Source: an uncultured Bacilli bacterium (GTDB lineage: Bacteria; Bacillota_I; Bacilli_A; RF39; UBA660). Taken from it: 53,569 nucleotides of DNA. Numbering within the stretch: the stretch's first letter is position 1; every line of letters begins with the position of its first letter. Positions 25,520 through 34,342 of the stretch are shown piece by piece. The DNA lies in NCBI GenBank assembly GCA_947589675.1, contig CANQCI010000005.1, positions 1 to 53,569 on the forward strand, in the 5' to 3' direction. The notes beneath the pieces are model-generated. The model searched no databases and was not told where the DNA came from. It was given only the letters and a program-made list of their open reading frames with translations. The position numbers were made by a program, and so were the translations under genes.

Positions 25520-25597
25520 ACTGGTCTGACAAATACTAGAAATATATGGGGTTAAGTGATACATTAAAAAAAAGCTAATATAGCTTTTTTTTAATGT
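25520..25597 (+). ncRNA. Candidate short RNA or attenuator ahead of rnfC
   Basis: From the strong promoter at 25485 a transcript of about 78 bases would end at a perfect 17-bp stem (25561-25577 with 25581-25597), whose 3' arm contains eight T. The only start codon inside gives a ten-codon frame without a ribosome site. I do not recognise a known riboswitch or sRNA family. It may be an independent sRNA or a leader that controls readthrough into rnfC, whose own -10 (TATAAT at 25617-25622) lies beyond the terminator. Confidence 0.5.
25561..25597 (+). terminator. Terminator of the short RNA
   Basis: A perfect 17-bp A/T-rich inverted repeat around ATA, with the T-run inside the descending arm. 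Confidence 0.75.
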
Positions 25598-25642
25598 AAT
25601 TTAATAATATCCATAGTATAATTAATTTATTAGGTGGATTTT

Positions 25643-26731
25643 ATGAAGTTGGTTAAATTAAATAAAGATAATAGGATTAAAGTAGCTGATGAAACATTAA
25701 TCTATATTGATCCAGATTATTTATATATTCCGGTAGTAAATCCTAATTTTAAAGTTAATGATTATGTATTTAAAGATACTTTACTAACTGATAATATATA
25801 TGCTGGTATTTCTGGGTATATTAAAGAAATAAATAAAAATTATTTAGTAATTGCCAATGATTTTAAAGAAAAAAGTATTAATGTTAAAAAAGAAAAAAGA
25901 ACGATAACTATTGAAACTATTTTAAAAAGATTAGCGATGTATAATAGTGATTTATATAATCTTTTTAAGAGTTTAAAGAATACTGATAATATTGTAATAA
26001 GTGGGATTAATGATGAGCCGTATGTCTATAATAATATTTATATATTAAAAGATAATATTAAAGAAATATTAAGTTTTTTAGATGAATTACATGAGTTATA
26101 CCAAAGTAATAATACTTCTTTAATAATTAAGAATAATGATAGTAAGATAATCGAGGAATGTTTAAAAGAATTAGGAACTTATCCAAGTATTAAATTAACT
26201 TTAGTTGATGATTTATATTTGTTAGGAAAAAAAGAATATTTATTAAATTATTTACATATTCCTATTAATAATACTTTATATTTAACTGTGGAAGAATTAG
26301 TAACTTTAAGAAATTTAGTTAAGTATGGGTTAATTGATAATATGCAATATCTAACCATCAGTGGTGATGCTTTAAATGAGGGAATAGTTCTTAAAGTTAA
26401 AAAATACACTAAGTTAAAAGATATATTAGTAAAATATGGGGATATTACTTATAAAGATTATGTTTTAGTAACGGGAAACTTACTTGTAGGGCATACTGTT
26501 AGTCCTAGTTTAGTGATTACGGATAAAATAAAGGCAATCCATGTCATGAAGAAAAGATGTGAAAAAGAAGATTTATGTATTAATTGTGGGAAGTGTTTAA
26601 GTATTTGTCCTTTAAAAATAAATATTTTAAAAGAAAAGAAAATAAGTAATGCTTGTTATACCTGTGGGCTTTGTAGTTATATTTGTCCTTCTCATATTAA
26701 TCTTTTAGCTAAAGTGAGTGATAAATCATGA
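25643..26731 (+). CDS. RnfC-like electron-transport subunit, shortened
   Basis: Resembles the RnfC subunit of the Rnf ferredoxin:NAD oxidoreductase. It has an N-terminal barrel-sandwich part (NPNFKVNDYVFKDTLL, ISGYIKEI), an SLBB part (LTISGDALNEGIVLKV) and two C-terminal 4Fe-4S motifs (Cys312/315/318/322 and Cys338/341/344/348). The glycine-rich GGAGFP loop that contacts flavin/NADH in RnfC is not visible where it should be, and the protein is about 80 residues shorter than usual. The start is the ATG at 25643 behind AGGTGG. It overlaps the rnfD-like gene by ATGA. Electron donor unknown. Confidence 0.78.
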   Translation: MKLVKLNKDNRIKVADETLIYIDPDYLYIPVVNPNFKVNDYVFKDTLLTDNIYAGISGYIKEINKNYLVIANDFKEKSINVKKEKRTITIETILKRLAMYNSDLYNLFKSLKNTDNIVISGINDEPYVYNNIYILKDNIKEILSFLDELHELYQSNNTSLIIKNNDSKIIEECLKELGTYPSIKLTLVDDLYLLGKKEYLLNYLHIPINNTLYLTVEELVTLRNLVKYGLIDNMQYLTISGDALNEGIVLKVKKYTKLKDILVKYGDITYKDYVLVTGNLLVGHTVSPSLVITDKIKAIHVMKKRCEKEDLCINCGKCLSICPLKINILKEKKISNACYTCGLCSYICPSHINLLAKVSDKS

Positions 26732-27594
26732 AAAGTTATTTACATGCTGAGTTAGATAATAAAAAAAATTTAATAAGTTATTTTATTTTAATAGGACTAT
26801 TATTTTTTTATGGAATTTATAAAAATGGTTATTTAGTTTATATAGCAAAACAAGCTTCCCTTTTTATAATATTTAAATATTTATTATTAATAGTTATTAG
26901 TTTATTAATTAATACTATTAAAGAATTAGTATTATATAAAAAAATAACTTTAAATTATAGTTATTTAGAAGTATTATTAGTTTGTGTATTTATGCCTCCG
27001 ACGTTTAATTTATTTCTTTATATTATTTTATTATTAGGTTTTATTTTTTTAGCTGAGTATTTAGCCAAAAGAATAGTTATTAATAAAGTGGCTTTAATAC
27101 ATTTGTTATTAGTTATAGGTTTTAGTTTGCCTCAGGCTTATAGTTATCAGAATCTTGCGGAAGTTAAAAACTTATATGCTTATCAGTTTAGTGATTTTTT
27201 AGGAGGAAGAGGTGTAAGTGGCATTGCCACATCTAATATTATTTTATTAATTATAAGTTATATTTATTTAAGTTATAAGGGGGTATATAAAAAAAGTATT
27301 CCTAGTATTAGTTATTTAACTTATGGGGTTTTTATTAGTTTATTTATGTTATTAAAACAAGATTTTAATTATCAATTGTTATTATCAAGTATGACGATTG
27401 CCTCGCTTATTTGGGTGGCAAGTTTACCACAGGCTAGTCCCTTACTTAGAAAGGGGCAAATCCTTTATGCTTTGGTGGTAGGATTTTTAAGTGCCCTTTT
27501 AAATTTAATTTTCCCAATGGAAGGGGTATTTATCGCTATTTTAATAGGAAGTTTTCTTTCTAATTTAATTGATAATTATAGTCTAAAGTGCTAA
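26728..27594 (+). CDS. RnfD/NqrB-like membrane subunit
   Basis: A 288-residue membrane protein with about nine hydrophobic helices. FMPPTFNLFLY resembles the RnfD/NqrB P-loop-like helix, and GGRGVSGIATSNI resembles the segment whose threonine carries covalent FMN in RnfD. It follows rnfC with a four-base overlap. No rnfA, B, E or G is beside it, so this is a two-gene Rnf-like module. The FMN threonine assignment is by resemblance only. Confidence 0.75.
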   Translation: MKSYLHAELDNKKNLISYFILIGLLFFYGIYKNGYLVYIAKQASLFIIFKYLLLIVISLLINTIKELVLYKKITLNYSYLEVLLVCVFMPPTFNLFLYIILLLGFIFLAEYLAKRIVINKVALIHLLLVIGFSLPQAYSYQNLAEVKNLYAYQFSDFLGGRGVSGIATSNIILLIISYIYLSYKGVYKKSIPSISYLTYGVFISLFMLLKQDFNYQLLLSSMTIASLIWVASLPQASPLLRKGQILYALVVGFLSALLNLIFPMEGVFIAILIGSFLSNLIDNYSLKC

Positions 27595-27606
27595 AATATT
27601 AAAAAA

Positions 27607-27655
27607 TTTGGCAAATTAAAAAGAAATTTGCCAAGTTATGGGTAATATATATAAG
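27607..27655 (+). promoter_or_regulatory. dnaG promoter region with inverted repeat
   Basis: A perfect 10-bp inverted repeat (TTGGCAAATT at 27608-27617, AATTTGCCAA at 27625-27634) overlaps a TTGCCA -35 at 27628-27633. TATAAG follows at 27650-27655, 16 bases on. The block TAATATATATAAGTAGAGG resembles the TATATATAAGTG blocks before the Rpn gene and comEA. The inverted repeat could be an operator; it lacks a T-run, so it is a poor terminator. Confidence 0.5.
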
Positions 27656-27669
27656 TAGAGGGGAAGTTT

Positions 27670-29421
27670 ATGGCTTATATTAAAGAAGAAGAAATAAATG
27701 TAATAAGACAAAGTGCTGATATAGTAGATATAATCTCATCTTATTTAAGTGTGAGTAAAAAAGGACGAAATTTTGTCGCAGTTTGTCCATTTCATGATGA
27801 TCACAGTCCCAGTTTAGTTATTTCGCAAGAAAAGCAAATCTTTAATTGTTTTACTTGTCGTACCGCCGGGAATGTTTTTCGGTTTGTCATGCTCTATGAA
27901 AATGTGGATTTTGTTACTGCGGTTAAAACTGTCGCTGAAAAAATAGGTTATCATTTAGAAATTGATGCTAGTAGTAATAAAACAAATGACTTTGAAAAAG
28001 AATTGGGTTTAATGGATTTAGCTAAAAAATATTTTGTCAATAATATTAATACAAGTATGGGAAGTGATGCTAAAGAATATTTAGCTAAAAGAGGGATTAC
28101 GGAGGATATAATTAAAGAATTTGAAATTGGGCTTTCTTTACCTAATAAAGATAATTTGTACCAAATACTTGTCAATAAAAATTATAGTTTAGAAGATATC
28201 GAAAGTTTGGGCTTAGTTAATAAGTATGGCTTAAATGTTTATGATACCTTTCAAAACCGGATAATGATTCCCATCACCAATTTAAATGGGGCAGTCGTGG
28301 GCTTTACGGGGCGTATCTTTCACCAAGAGGATATGGCAAAATATTTAAATACCAAAGAAACCAAAATATTTAAAAAAGGGCATATTTTATTTAATTACCA
28401 TAATGCTCTTCGGTATATTAAAGAACAAAGACAGGTTATAATAGTCGAAGGGAATATGGATGCGATAAAGGTTAGTGCCAGTGGCATTAAAAATGTCATT
28501 GCCCTCATGGGCGTAGCTTTATCTAATGAGCAAATAATGGTCTTAAAAAAACTTAGAGTGCCCATAATATTAATGCTTGATAATGATGACGCCGGGTTGG
28601 ATGCGACAGTAAAACTCGGAGAACTTTTAGAAAAATCTGGTTTAGAAGTTTTGGTGGTTCGCTTAAGTGGGGCTAAAGACCCTGATGAATATATCGAAGC
28701 TTTCGGGGTTCCCGCCTTTGAAGAAGTAATTAAGCATGCTTTAAAGTTCTTAGATTTTAAACTGGAATATTTAAAACAAAATAAAAATTTGCATAATATG
28801 GAAGACTTAATAAAATACTTAAAAGAAGTACTTGAAAGTGTTAAAGATAAAGATGACTTGACAAAAGAGGTTATTATAACTAAAATAAGTAAAGATTATG
28901 AGGTTGATGCAAGTGTTTTAAGAAAAGCATTAGGAAAAGAAAATAATAGTTCCAGCCATTTACCTCCGGTTGAGGTTCAAGCTCCTCAGAAGAAAAGCCG
29001 GTATAGTTTGGCAACGGATAAAATATTGTTTGGGATGATGGATAATCCCGCATATATTAGTATCTATAAAAATCGTTTGGGGTATTTTAAAGAAAAAATA
29101 GAACGAATGTTAGCAAGTGAAATTGTTTATTATAATAATGAACATGGTTCAATAAATGTTGCTGATTTTACGAATTTTATTCGGGATAGTAAAGAACTTT
29201 ATGAAAAAGTTAATTTCTTAGTTAGTAGTAATATTGAAAGGGGTATTACGGAAGAAGAGTTTAATAATTGTATAGATATAGTTTTAGATGAATATTTAAA
29301 AAGTGAAATAAGAGAAATAAAAGAAAAGATAAAAAATGAGTTAGATGTTAATAAAAAAATCGCTTTAATAGCGAAATTAACAGAATTAAAAAAAGGAAGT
29401 GTGGAGAATGAAGGAAATTAA
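27670..29421 (+). CDS. dnaG: DNA primase
   Basis: Makes RNA primers at the replication fork. The N-terminal zinc ribbon has Cys39, His42, Cys60 and Cys63. The catalytic TOPRIM domain shows VEGNMDAI and MLDNDDAG. The C-terminal helicase-interaction part is short and helical. A length of 583 residues is normal. It heads the macromolecular-synthesis operon dnaG-rpoD-trmK, and its end overlaps rpoD by 14 bases. AGAGGGGAAG precedes the ATG. Confidence 0.97.
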   Translation: MAYIKEEEINVIRQSADIVDIISSYLSVSKKGRNFVAVCPFHDDHSPSLVISQEKQIFNCFTCRTAGNVFRFVMLYENVDFVTAVKTVAEKIGYHLEIDASSNKTNDFEKELGLMDLAKKYFVNNINTSMGSDAKEYLAKRGITEDIIKEFEIGLSLPNKDNLYQILVNKNYSLEDIESLGLVNKYGLNVYDTFQNRIMIPITNLNGAVVGFTGRIFHQEDMAKYLNTKETKIFKKGHILFNYHNALRYIKEQRQVIIVEGNMDAIKVSASGIKNVIALMGVALSNEQIMVLKKLRVPIILMLDNDDAGLDATVKLGELLEKSGLEVLVVRLSGAKDPDEYIEAFGVPAFEEVIKHALKFLDFKLEYLKQNKNLHNMEDLIKYLKEVLESVKDKDDLTKEVIITKISKDYEVDASVLRKALGKENNSSSHLPPVEVQAPQKKSRYSLATDKILFGMMDNPAYISIYKNRLGYFKEKIERMLASEIVYYNNEHGSINVADFTNFIRDSKELYEKVNFLVSSNIERGITEEEFNNCIDIVLDEYLKSEIREIKEKIKNELDVNKKIALIAKLTELKKGSVENEGN

Positions 29422-30511
29422 AACATTAGATGAAAGAACAAGTAATCTAGTAAAATTAGGAAAGGAAAAAGGGTATATTACCTTTGAACAGTTAGCTGAT
29501 GAATTAAAAGGTTTAGATATTGATAATGATGCCTTAGATAATCTTTATAATGTTTTGGTGGAAAATAAGATTGATGTGGTAGCTGAGGCTGATGTGGAAG
29601 ATGATGGGACTGGCGGAAGTAACATTAAAATTCATGAAGCACCGATTATTTTAGCTGATGAAGAAATTACCAAAGATGTCAATATTAATGACCCTGTCCG
29701 GATGTATTTAAAAGAAATTGGGCGGATTTCATTACTTTCCAATGAAGAAGAAATGGCAATTAGTAAAAGAGTGGCTGCAGGAGATGAAGAAGCTAAAAGA
29801 ATTTTAGCAGAATCTAATTTACGGTTAGTTGTTAGTATTGCAAAAAGATATGTTGGTCGGGGGTTATTATTCCTTGATTTAATTCAAGAAGGAAATATTG
29901 GGTTAATGAAAGCAGTTGATAAATTTGACTATGATAAAGGATATAAATTTTCAACTTATGCAACTTGGTGGATTAGACAAGCTATTACCAGAGCCTTAGC
30001 TGACCAAGCAAGAACTATTCGGGTTCCGGTGCATATGGTGGAAACTATTAATAAAATGTCTAGAATCCAAAGACAATTAACTTTGGAACTCAATCGGGAA
30101 CCAACGGATGAAGAAATTGCCAAGAAAATGGGGATTGGGGTTGAAAAGGTTCGGGAAGTATTAAAGATTAGTCAAGAACCAGTATCTTTAGAAACGCCAA
30201 TTGGTGAAGAAGAAGACTCCCATTTAGGGGATTTCCTTAAAGATGAGGGTAGTTTGTCCCCTGAAGAATATACGGAAAACGAAATCTTGAAGGAAGAAAT
30301 TAAAGAAGTTTTAATGTCTTTGCAAGCTCGGGAACAAGAAGTTTTAGAGTTACGGTTTGGTTTAATTGATGGTACTTGCCATACTTTAGAAGAAGTGGGG
30401 CGGAAGTTTAATGTTACTAGGGAACGGATTAGACAAATTGAAGCCAAAGCCTTACGGAAACTAAGACATCCCTCACGGGCCAAAAAGCTAAGAGATTTCT
30501 TAGAGGACTAA
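29408..30511 (+). CDS. rpoD: Primary sigma factor RpoD/SigA
   Basis: The housekeeping sigma factor. Region 1.2 ([17 protein letters not shown]), region 2 ([39 protein letters not shown]), region 3 and region 4 ([37 protein letters not shown]) are all intact. The start is the ATG at 29408 inside the end of dnaG with GTGGAG as ribosome site; GTG at 29399 would overlap it. The 367 residues include only a short region 1.1, as in Bacilli. Overlaps trmK by TAATG. Confidence 0.97.
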   Translation: MKEIKTLDERTSNLVKLGKEKGYITFEQLADELKGLDIDNDALDNLYNVLVENKIDVVAEADVEDDGTGGSNIKIHEAPIILADEEITKDVNINDPVRMYLKEIGRISLLSNEEEMAISKRVAAGDEEAKRILAESNLRLVVSIAKRYVGRGLLFLDLIQEGNIGLMKAVDKFDYDKGYKFSTYATWWIRQAITRALADQARTIRVPVHMVETINKMSRIQRQLTLELNREPTDEEIAKKMGIGVEKVREVLKISQEPVSLETPIGEEEDSHLGDFLKDEGSLSPEEYTENEILKEEIKEVLMSLQAREQEVLELRFGLIDGTCHTLEEVGRKFNVTRERIRQIEAKALRKLRHPSRAKKLRDFLED

Positions 30512-31140
30512 TGTTATCACCAAGATTACAGGCTATTGCCACACTCGTTCCTAAGGATAGTACTTTAGTTGATGTGGGAACAGACCATGCTTATTTGCCA
30601 ATTTATTTAGTGGAAAATTCTTTAGTAAAAAAAGCCTATGCCACGGATATATCACCTCAAGTAATTAAGTTTACGAAAGAAAATATTGCTAATCATCATT
30701 TAAGTAATCAGATTAAAGTTTATGTAGCTGATGGCTTAAAAGATTTAGACTTTACTTATGATACGGTTGTTTTAGCCGGCATGGGTTTTTTTACTATTCA
30801 AAGGATATTAAAGGAGAGTTTAACTCTTCCCTCCACTTTAATTATTGAATGTCAAAGTAAACTAGCTGAACTTCGGTTATTTATGCATAATTTAGGTTAT
30901 AAAATTGCCGAAGAAGTCGTCATTTGGGATAAATTTTATTATGCGATTATTAAATATCAAAAGGGGAAGGAAACTTTAACCGAGGCTCAAATCTTATTTG
31001 GTAAAAGTAATAATATTCTTTATTTTGAAGATTTAAAAAAGAAATATTTAAAAATATATACCCAATCTAAACAGGCTAAATATCAAAAGTATCTTTTATT
31101 ATTAGATGAGATTATTGAAAAAAAATCGGTTGCGAAGTAG
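30511..31140 (+). CDS. trmK: tRNA (adenine-N1)-methyltransferase TrmK
   Basis: Methylates A22 of tRNAs. A 209-residue Rossmann methyltransferase with the SAM site VDVGTDHAYLPIYL, then ATDISP, VADGL and VLAGMG, followed by a helical C-terminal domain. Position directly after rpoD is the standard Firmicutes order. Its last 29 bases overlap the minus-strand yqfQ-like gene. Confidence 0.92.
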   Translation: MLSPRLQAIATLVPKDSTLVDVGTDHAYLPIYLVENSLVKKAYATDISPQVIKFTKENIANHHLSNQIKVYVADGLKDLDFTYDTVVLAGMGFFTIQRILKESLTLPSTLIIECQSKLAELRLFMHNLGYKIAEEVVIWDKFYYAIIKYQKGKETLTEAQILFGKSNNILYFEDLKKKYLKIYTQSKQAKYQKYLLLLDEIIEKKSVAK

Positions 31141-31390
31141 GACTATTAGAATTATTAATAGTCTTTTTTGGGGCTTCTAATTTCGGAAGTTCTTTTTTTG
31201 GTGGGGTAGAAGTCGCCGGCATATTTTTAAATTCTTTTAGGGCACTCATTAATTTGCGAGCATTGCCAATCATGGGTTTAGCTTGTTCGTAAATGGGAAT
31301 TACTTGGTTAGCTATGGAAAGCCCTCGGGAGATGCCACTTAAAACTTTGCCTAAAGTAAGCCCACGGGCGACAACATTGGTTCCAAACAT
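31112..31390 (-). CDS. YqfQ-like protein (spore-associated family)
   Basis: A 92-residue protein with a glycine-rich start, then ANQVIPIYEQAKPMIGNARKLMSALKEF and a proline/lysine-rich tail. The central part matches the repeating xxxV.P...Q..P...N pattern of YqfQ/VrrA proteins, which in Bacillus lie near rpoD-trmK and are linked to spores. AGGTGAT precedes the ATG on the minus strand. It overlaps the 3' end of trmK, so the mRNAs are antisense to each other there. Family call is moderate. Confidence 0.65.
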   Translation of the reverse strand: MFGTNVVARGLTLGKVLSGISRGLSIANQVIPIYEQAKPMIGNARKLMSALKEFKNMPATSTPPKKELPKLEAPKKTINNSNSPTSQPIFFQ

Positions 31391-31489
31391 CTAAATCACC
31401 TATTAAATTATATGTTAAAAAATTTTTTATGTTCCTTTAATTCGACAATTTTTACTTTTAAAAAATGGTATAACATAATTGGTGATAAT

Positions 31490-31927
31490 ATGAAGCTTTA
31501 TGTAAAACTTATTATAGGAGCAGTTATTTTAGGTAGTTGTATGGCAATTCTTTTTTATAAAGATATTAAACAAGATGTTTTAGCTTTAACTAAAGATGAG
31601 GAAGAAGTAAGTCTTATTCAAGTGGGAGCCTTTAAATCTTATGAAAATGCTTTAAAATACCAAAGTCGTTTTCCTAATTCGGTTATTTATCAAGACCAAA
31701 ATTTAGCTCGGGTTATTTTGTGTGCCACAGCGATAAATCAAGAAAAATTAGCTTTAAAATATCAAAATGCCAATATTGCTTATTATTTAAAGAAAGTAAT
31801 TATTAATAAAGATATATATGAAGAAATAAGAAAGTATGATGAAGTTATTAAAGAAACAGTGAAAGACGAAGTAATTGATGAAGCTTGTCTTAAAGTTAGT
31901 GAATTATTTTTAAATAGTAAGACATAA
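31490..31927 (+). CDS. SPOR-domain protein, SpoIIB-like position
   Basis: A 145-residue protein with one N-terminal membrane helix (about 4-23) and a SPOR-type segment (VSLIQVGAFKSYENALKYQSRFP, then ARVILCATAINQEKLALKY). SPOR domains bind denuded peptidoglycan at septa. The place just before mreC matches spoIIB in Bacillus. The start is the ATG at 31490 behind GGTGAT; the frame runs 78 bases further upstream but without a ribosome site. Followed 7 bases later by mreC. Confidence 0.72.
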   Translation: MKLYVKLIIGAVILGSCMAILFYKDIKQDVLALTKDEEEVSLIQVGAFKSYENALKYQSRFPNSVIYQDQNLARVILCATAINQEKLALKYQNANIAYYLKKVIINKDIYEEIRKYDEVIKETVKDEVIDEACLKVSELFLNSKT

Positions 31928-31934
31928 TAAAAAT

Positions 31935-32600
31935 ATGAAAAGAAAATATCAAGAATATTGGATTTTAATGGTTGTTTTTTTAATTTTTATCTTTCAAAAT
32001 AGTATTGATAAAATATTCTTTAAATACCCAAAAATAGATGGCAATATTATTGCGAAACATATTAATCAAAATTTAGAAGAGGAAAATGAAGCCTTAAAAG
32101 AGATGGTGAAATTTAAGATGAGTTTAACAGGAGAATATATAGTTACCAAATTAAAAGGGCGAGATATTTATGATTTCACGGATACATTTACCATCTATGG
32201 AGGTAAAGATGAAAATATAGCCGTGGGTGATGCAGTTTATAATAACGAGGGTTTAATTGGGACTATTAGTAAAGTAAATAAAAATAGTGCCACAGTGAAA
32301 TTAATTACTAATAAACTTAGTAATATCTCGGTTAAAATAAATGATACCTATGGAATTTTAAAATATAGTAAAGGGAAATTAGTGGTCAGTAATGTCACAA
32401 GTAATATGGAGATAAAACCTGGGGATTTAGTTTATACCTCAGGGCTTGCCACCATTCCTGGTAACATCTATATTGGGAGTGTTTTAAAAAGTGAAGTTAA
32501 TTCTTTGGGGATTGAACAAATAATTGAAGTTAAACCAGCAGTTGACTTTAATGATATTTATTATGTGGTGGTGGAAAAAAATGCTTTATCTAATTCTTGA
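31935..32600 (+). CDS. mreC: Rod shape-determining protein MreC
   Basis: A periplasm-side scaffold of the elongasome. A 221-residue protein with a membrane helix (about 8-27), a short coiled coil (about 42-62) and the paired beta barrels of MreC (GDAVYNNEGLIGTISKVNKNSATVKLIT; IKPGDLVYTSGLATIPGNIYIGSV). It is shorter than B. subtilis MreC (about 290), mainly in the coiled coil. No clear ribosome site precedes the ATG. It overlaps mreD by 20 bases. MreB is not in the window. Confidence 0.9.
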   Translation: MKRKYQEYWILMVVFLIFIFQNSIDKIFFKYPKIDGNIIAKHINQNLEEENEALKEMVKFKMSLTGEYIVTKLKGRDIYDFTDTFTIYGGKDENIAVGDAVYNNEGLIGTISKVNKNSATVKLITNKLSNISVKINDTYGILKYSKGKLVVSNVTSNMEIKPGDLVYTSGLATIPGNIYIGSVLKSEVNSLGIEQIIEVKPAVDFNDIYYVVVEKNALSNS

Positions 32601-32970
32601 TTTGTTAATTTATAATTATACTAATTATAAACCTTTTTTCTTATGGCAAAACTTATTTGACCATGGACTTATTTATAATTTATCTATTGCTTTTTTAATT
32701 GATTTTGTTATCTTAAAAACCTATTATTTAAATATAATATTTGTTTTAATAACTTATCATCTTATTAAATATCTATTTAAAAATAAACCTAAACATTTAA
32801 TAACTTATTATTTAGTCATGATAAGTGTTTGTTTAAGTTATTATTTAATTACTAATTTATTATATAGTCATATTATATTTAAAAATTTAATTAATGTTGT
32901 CATAATAAATAGTATTTTTTATTTAATATGTTCTATAAAAACTCTTAAAAACATAAAATTAATTAGGTGA
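32581..32970 (+). CDS. mreD: MreD-like membrane protein
   Basis: A 129-residue, highly hydrophobic protein with about four membrane helices, directly after and overlapping mreC. The true start is the ATG at 32581 with GTGGTGGAAA upstream inside mreC; an upstream in-frame start would run antiphase to the mreC coding. MreD proteins vary greatly in sequence, so the call rests on size, membrane pattern and place. Confidence 0.75.
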   Translation: MLYLILDLLIYNYTNYKPFFLWQNLFDHGLIYNLSIAFLIDFVILKTYYLNIIFVLITYHLIKYLFKNKPKHLITYYLVMISVCLSYYLITNLLYSHIIFKNLINVVIINSIFYLICSIKTLKNIKLIR

Positions 32971-32976
32971 AGAGGC

Positions 32977-33585
32977 GTGGATGAATATGTTCTAGCTTTT
33001 AAGAAGAAAAAAAGAGGGGGTTATCAAGTAACCCAAAATAATAATTCTTCTTCTAGTTATTTGAAAAAGTTTATTACCCGTTTTTTACTGGCAATAATAT
33101 TTTTTTTAGTTAGTATAATTTATACGAATTTAAGTGATAAAAATTTATTATTATATAAAGAATATGTTTTAGAAGAATCTCTTCCTTTTACGAAAATAAA
33201 AACTTGGTATGAAGATTTATTCGGGGAAGTACTTCCGAAGAATGAACCCACGCAAGCCGTTTTTAATGGGAAGTTACTTTATAAAGATATTACCCCTTAT
33301 GGGGAGGGGGAAAAACTAACGGTTACCAGTAATACGTTAATTAATAATTTAACCTCGGGGATTGTGGTTTTTATTGGCGAAAAAGATAATTATGGGCATA
33401 CCGTAATTGTTCAAGGGGTCGATGGCACGGACATTTGGTATGGTAACTTAACCAATGTCTCGATTAATCTCTATGATTATTTAGAAAAAGATACCGTGAT
33501 TGGGGAAGTAAATGGGGAAGATTTATATTTAGTTATTAAGAAAAATAATGAAACAATTAAATATGAAGATTATCAAAATCAATAA
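32977..33585 (+). CDS. SpoIVFA-like protein (degenerate M23)
   Basis: A 202-residue protein with one membrane helix (about 34-52) and a C-terminal lysostaphin/M23-like fold (SGIVVFIGEKDNYGHTVIVQG, DIWYGNL, DTVIGEV). The zinc ligands of real M23 peptidases are missing (no HxH at the end), as in SpoIVFA, which holds the SpoIVFB protease in check during sporulation. The next gene is the M50 protease, so this is the spoIVFA-spoIVFB pair. The start is GTG at 32977 behind AGAGG. Confidence 0.8.
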   Translation: MDEYVLAFKKKKRGGYQVTQNNNSSSSYLKKFITRFLLAIIFFLVSIIYTNLSDKNLLLYKEYVLEESLPFTKIKTWYEDLFGEVLPKNEPTQAVFNGKLLYKDITPYGEGEKLTVTSNTLINNLTSGIVVFIGEKDNYGHTVIVQGVDGTDIWYGNLTNVSINLYDYLEKDTVIGEVNGEDLYLVIKKNNETIKYEDYQNQ

Positions 33586-34291
33586 TTTTACTTACTTTTT
33601 TTTAATTATTGCTTTTTTATGTGGTTATATAAAAATAGCTTTAATTATTTTATTTATAGTGCTTTTTCATGAATTAGGTCATGTTTTTTTTATTAAGTTA
33701 TTTAAGTATAAAATAAAAGATATTACGATATATCCCTTCGGGGGAATTACCCATATTGATAAAAAAATAAATACCCCTTTAAACCAAGAATTATTAATAG
33801 CTCTTGGGGGTATCCTATTTCAAATAATTCTTTATTTAATCCCCTTAAATGGTTTAACTAAAAGTTACTTTATAAAATATAATACCAGTATTTTATTATT
33901 TAATTTATTACCAATTATTCCTTTAGATGGATCTATTATTTTAAATACCTTATTAAATAAAATCTTTTCTTTTGTTAAAAGTTATTATCTTTATTTAATT
34001 ATTTCCATAATTAGTATTGGAGGTTATTTATATTTTAATTATACATATTCTTTAAATAATTATTTTATAATAAGTTTATTTATTATTAAAACTTATGAAG
34101 CTTATAAAAACTATCAATATATTTATTATCGGTTCTTATTAGAAAGATATTTATATGATTATCATTTTAAATATCTGTCAACTAAAAAGGGAAGTTTAAA
34201 GATTTTAAAAAGAGATACTTATCAATATTTTAAAGAAGATCATAATATTATTAGCGAAAAGAAAAAGTTAAATAATTATTTTAAACATTAA
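33548..34291 (+). CDS. SpoIVFB-like intramembrane M50 metalloprotease
   Basis: A site-2-type protease. The zinc site HELGH is at residues 41-45, inside a membrane helix. The second motif LLPIIPLDGS (Asp127) replaces the common NPDG pattern but keeps the aspartate. About six membrane segments in all. It overlaps the spoIVFA-like gene by 38 bases; an in-frame ATG at 33563 is an alternative start, and neither has a strong ribosome site. In Bacillus the enzyme releases sigma-K. Here its substrate is unknown. Confidence 0.85.
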   Translation: MKQLNMKIIKINNFTYFFLIIAFLCGYIKIALIILFIVLFHELGHVFFIKLFKYKIKDITIYPFGGITHIDKKINTPLNQELLIALGGILFQIILYLIPLNGLTKSYFIKYNTSILLFNLLPIIPLDGSIILNTLLNKIFSFVKSYYLYLIISIISIGGYLYFNYTYSLNNYFIISLFIIKTYEAYKNYQYIYYRFLLERYLYDYHFKYLSTKKGSLKILKRDTYQYFKEDHNIISEKKKLNNYFKH

Positions 34292-34298
34292 AGAATGA

Positions 34299-34327
34299 TT
34301 GACCCCTGGTTATAATTTTGGTATATT
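34299..34327 (+). promoter_or_regulatory. Sigma-A type promoter
   Basis: TTGACC at 34299-34304 and TATATT at 34322-34327, 17 bases apart. The predicted transcript start (near 34334) is only about nine bases from the next ATG. Confidence 0.6.
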
Positions 34328-34342
34328 TTAAATGTGATAGTA

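Noticed and set aside
25546-25578. Ten-codon frame in the short RNA at 25520
   Set aside because: No ribosome site; it ends inside the terminator stem.
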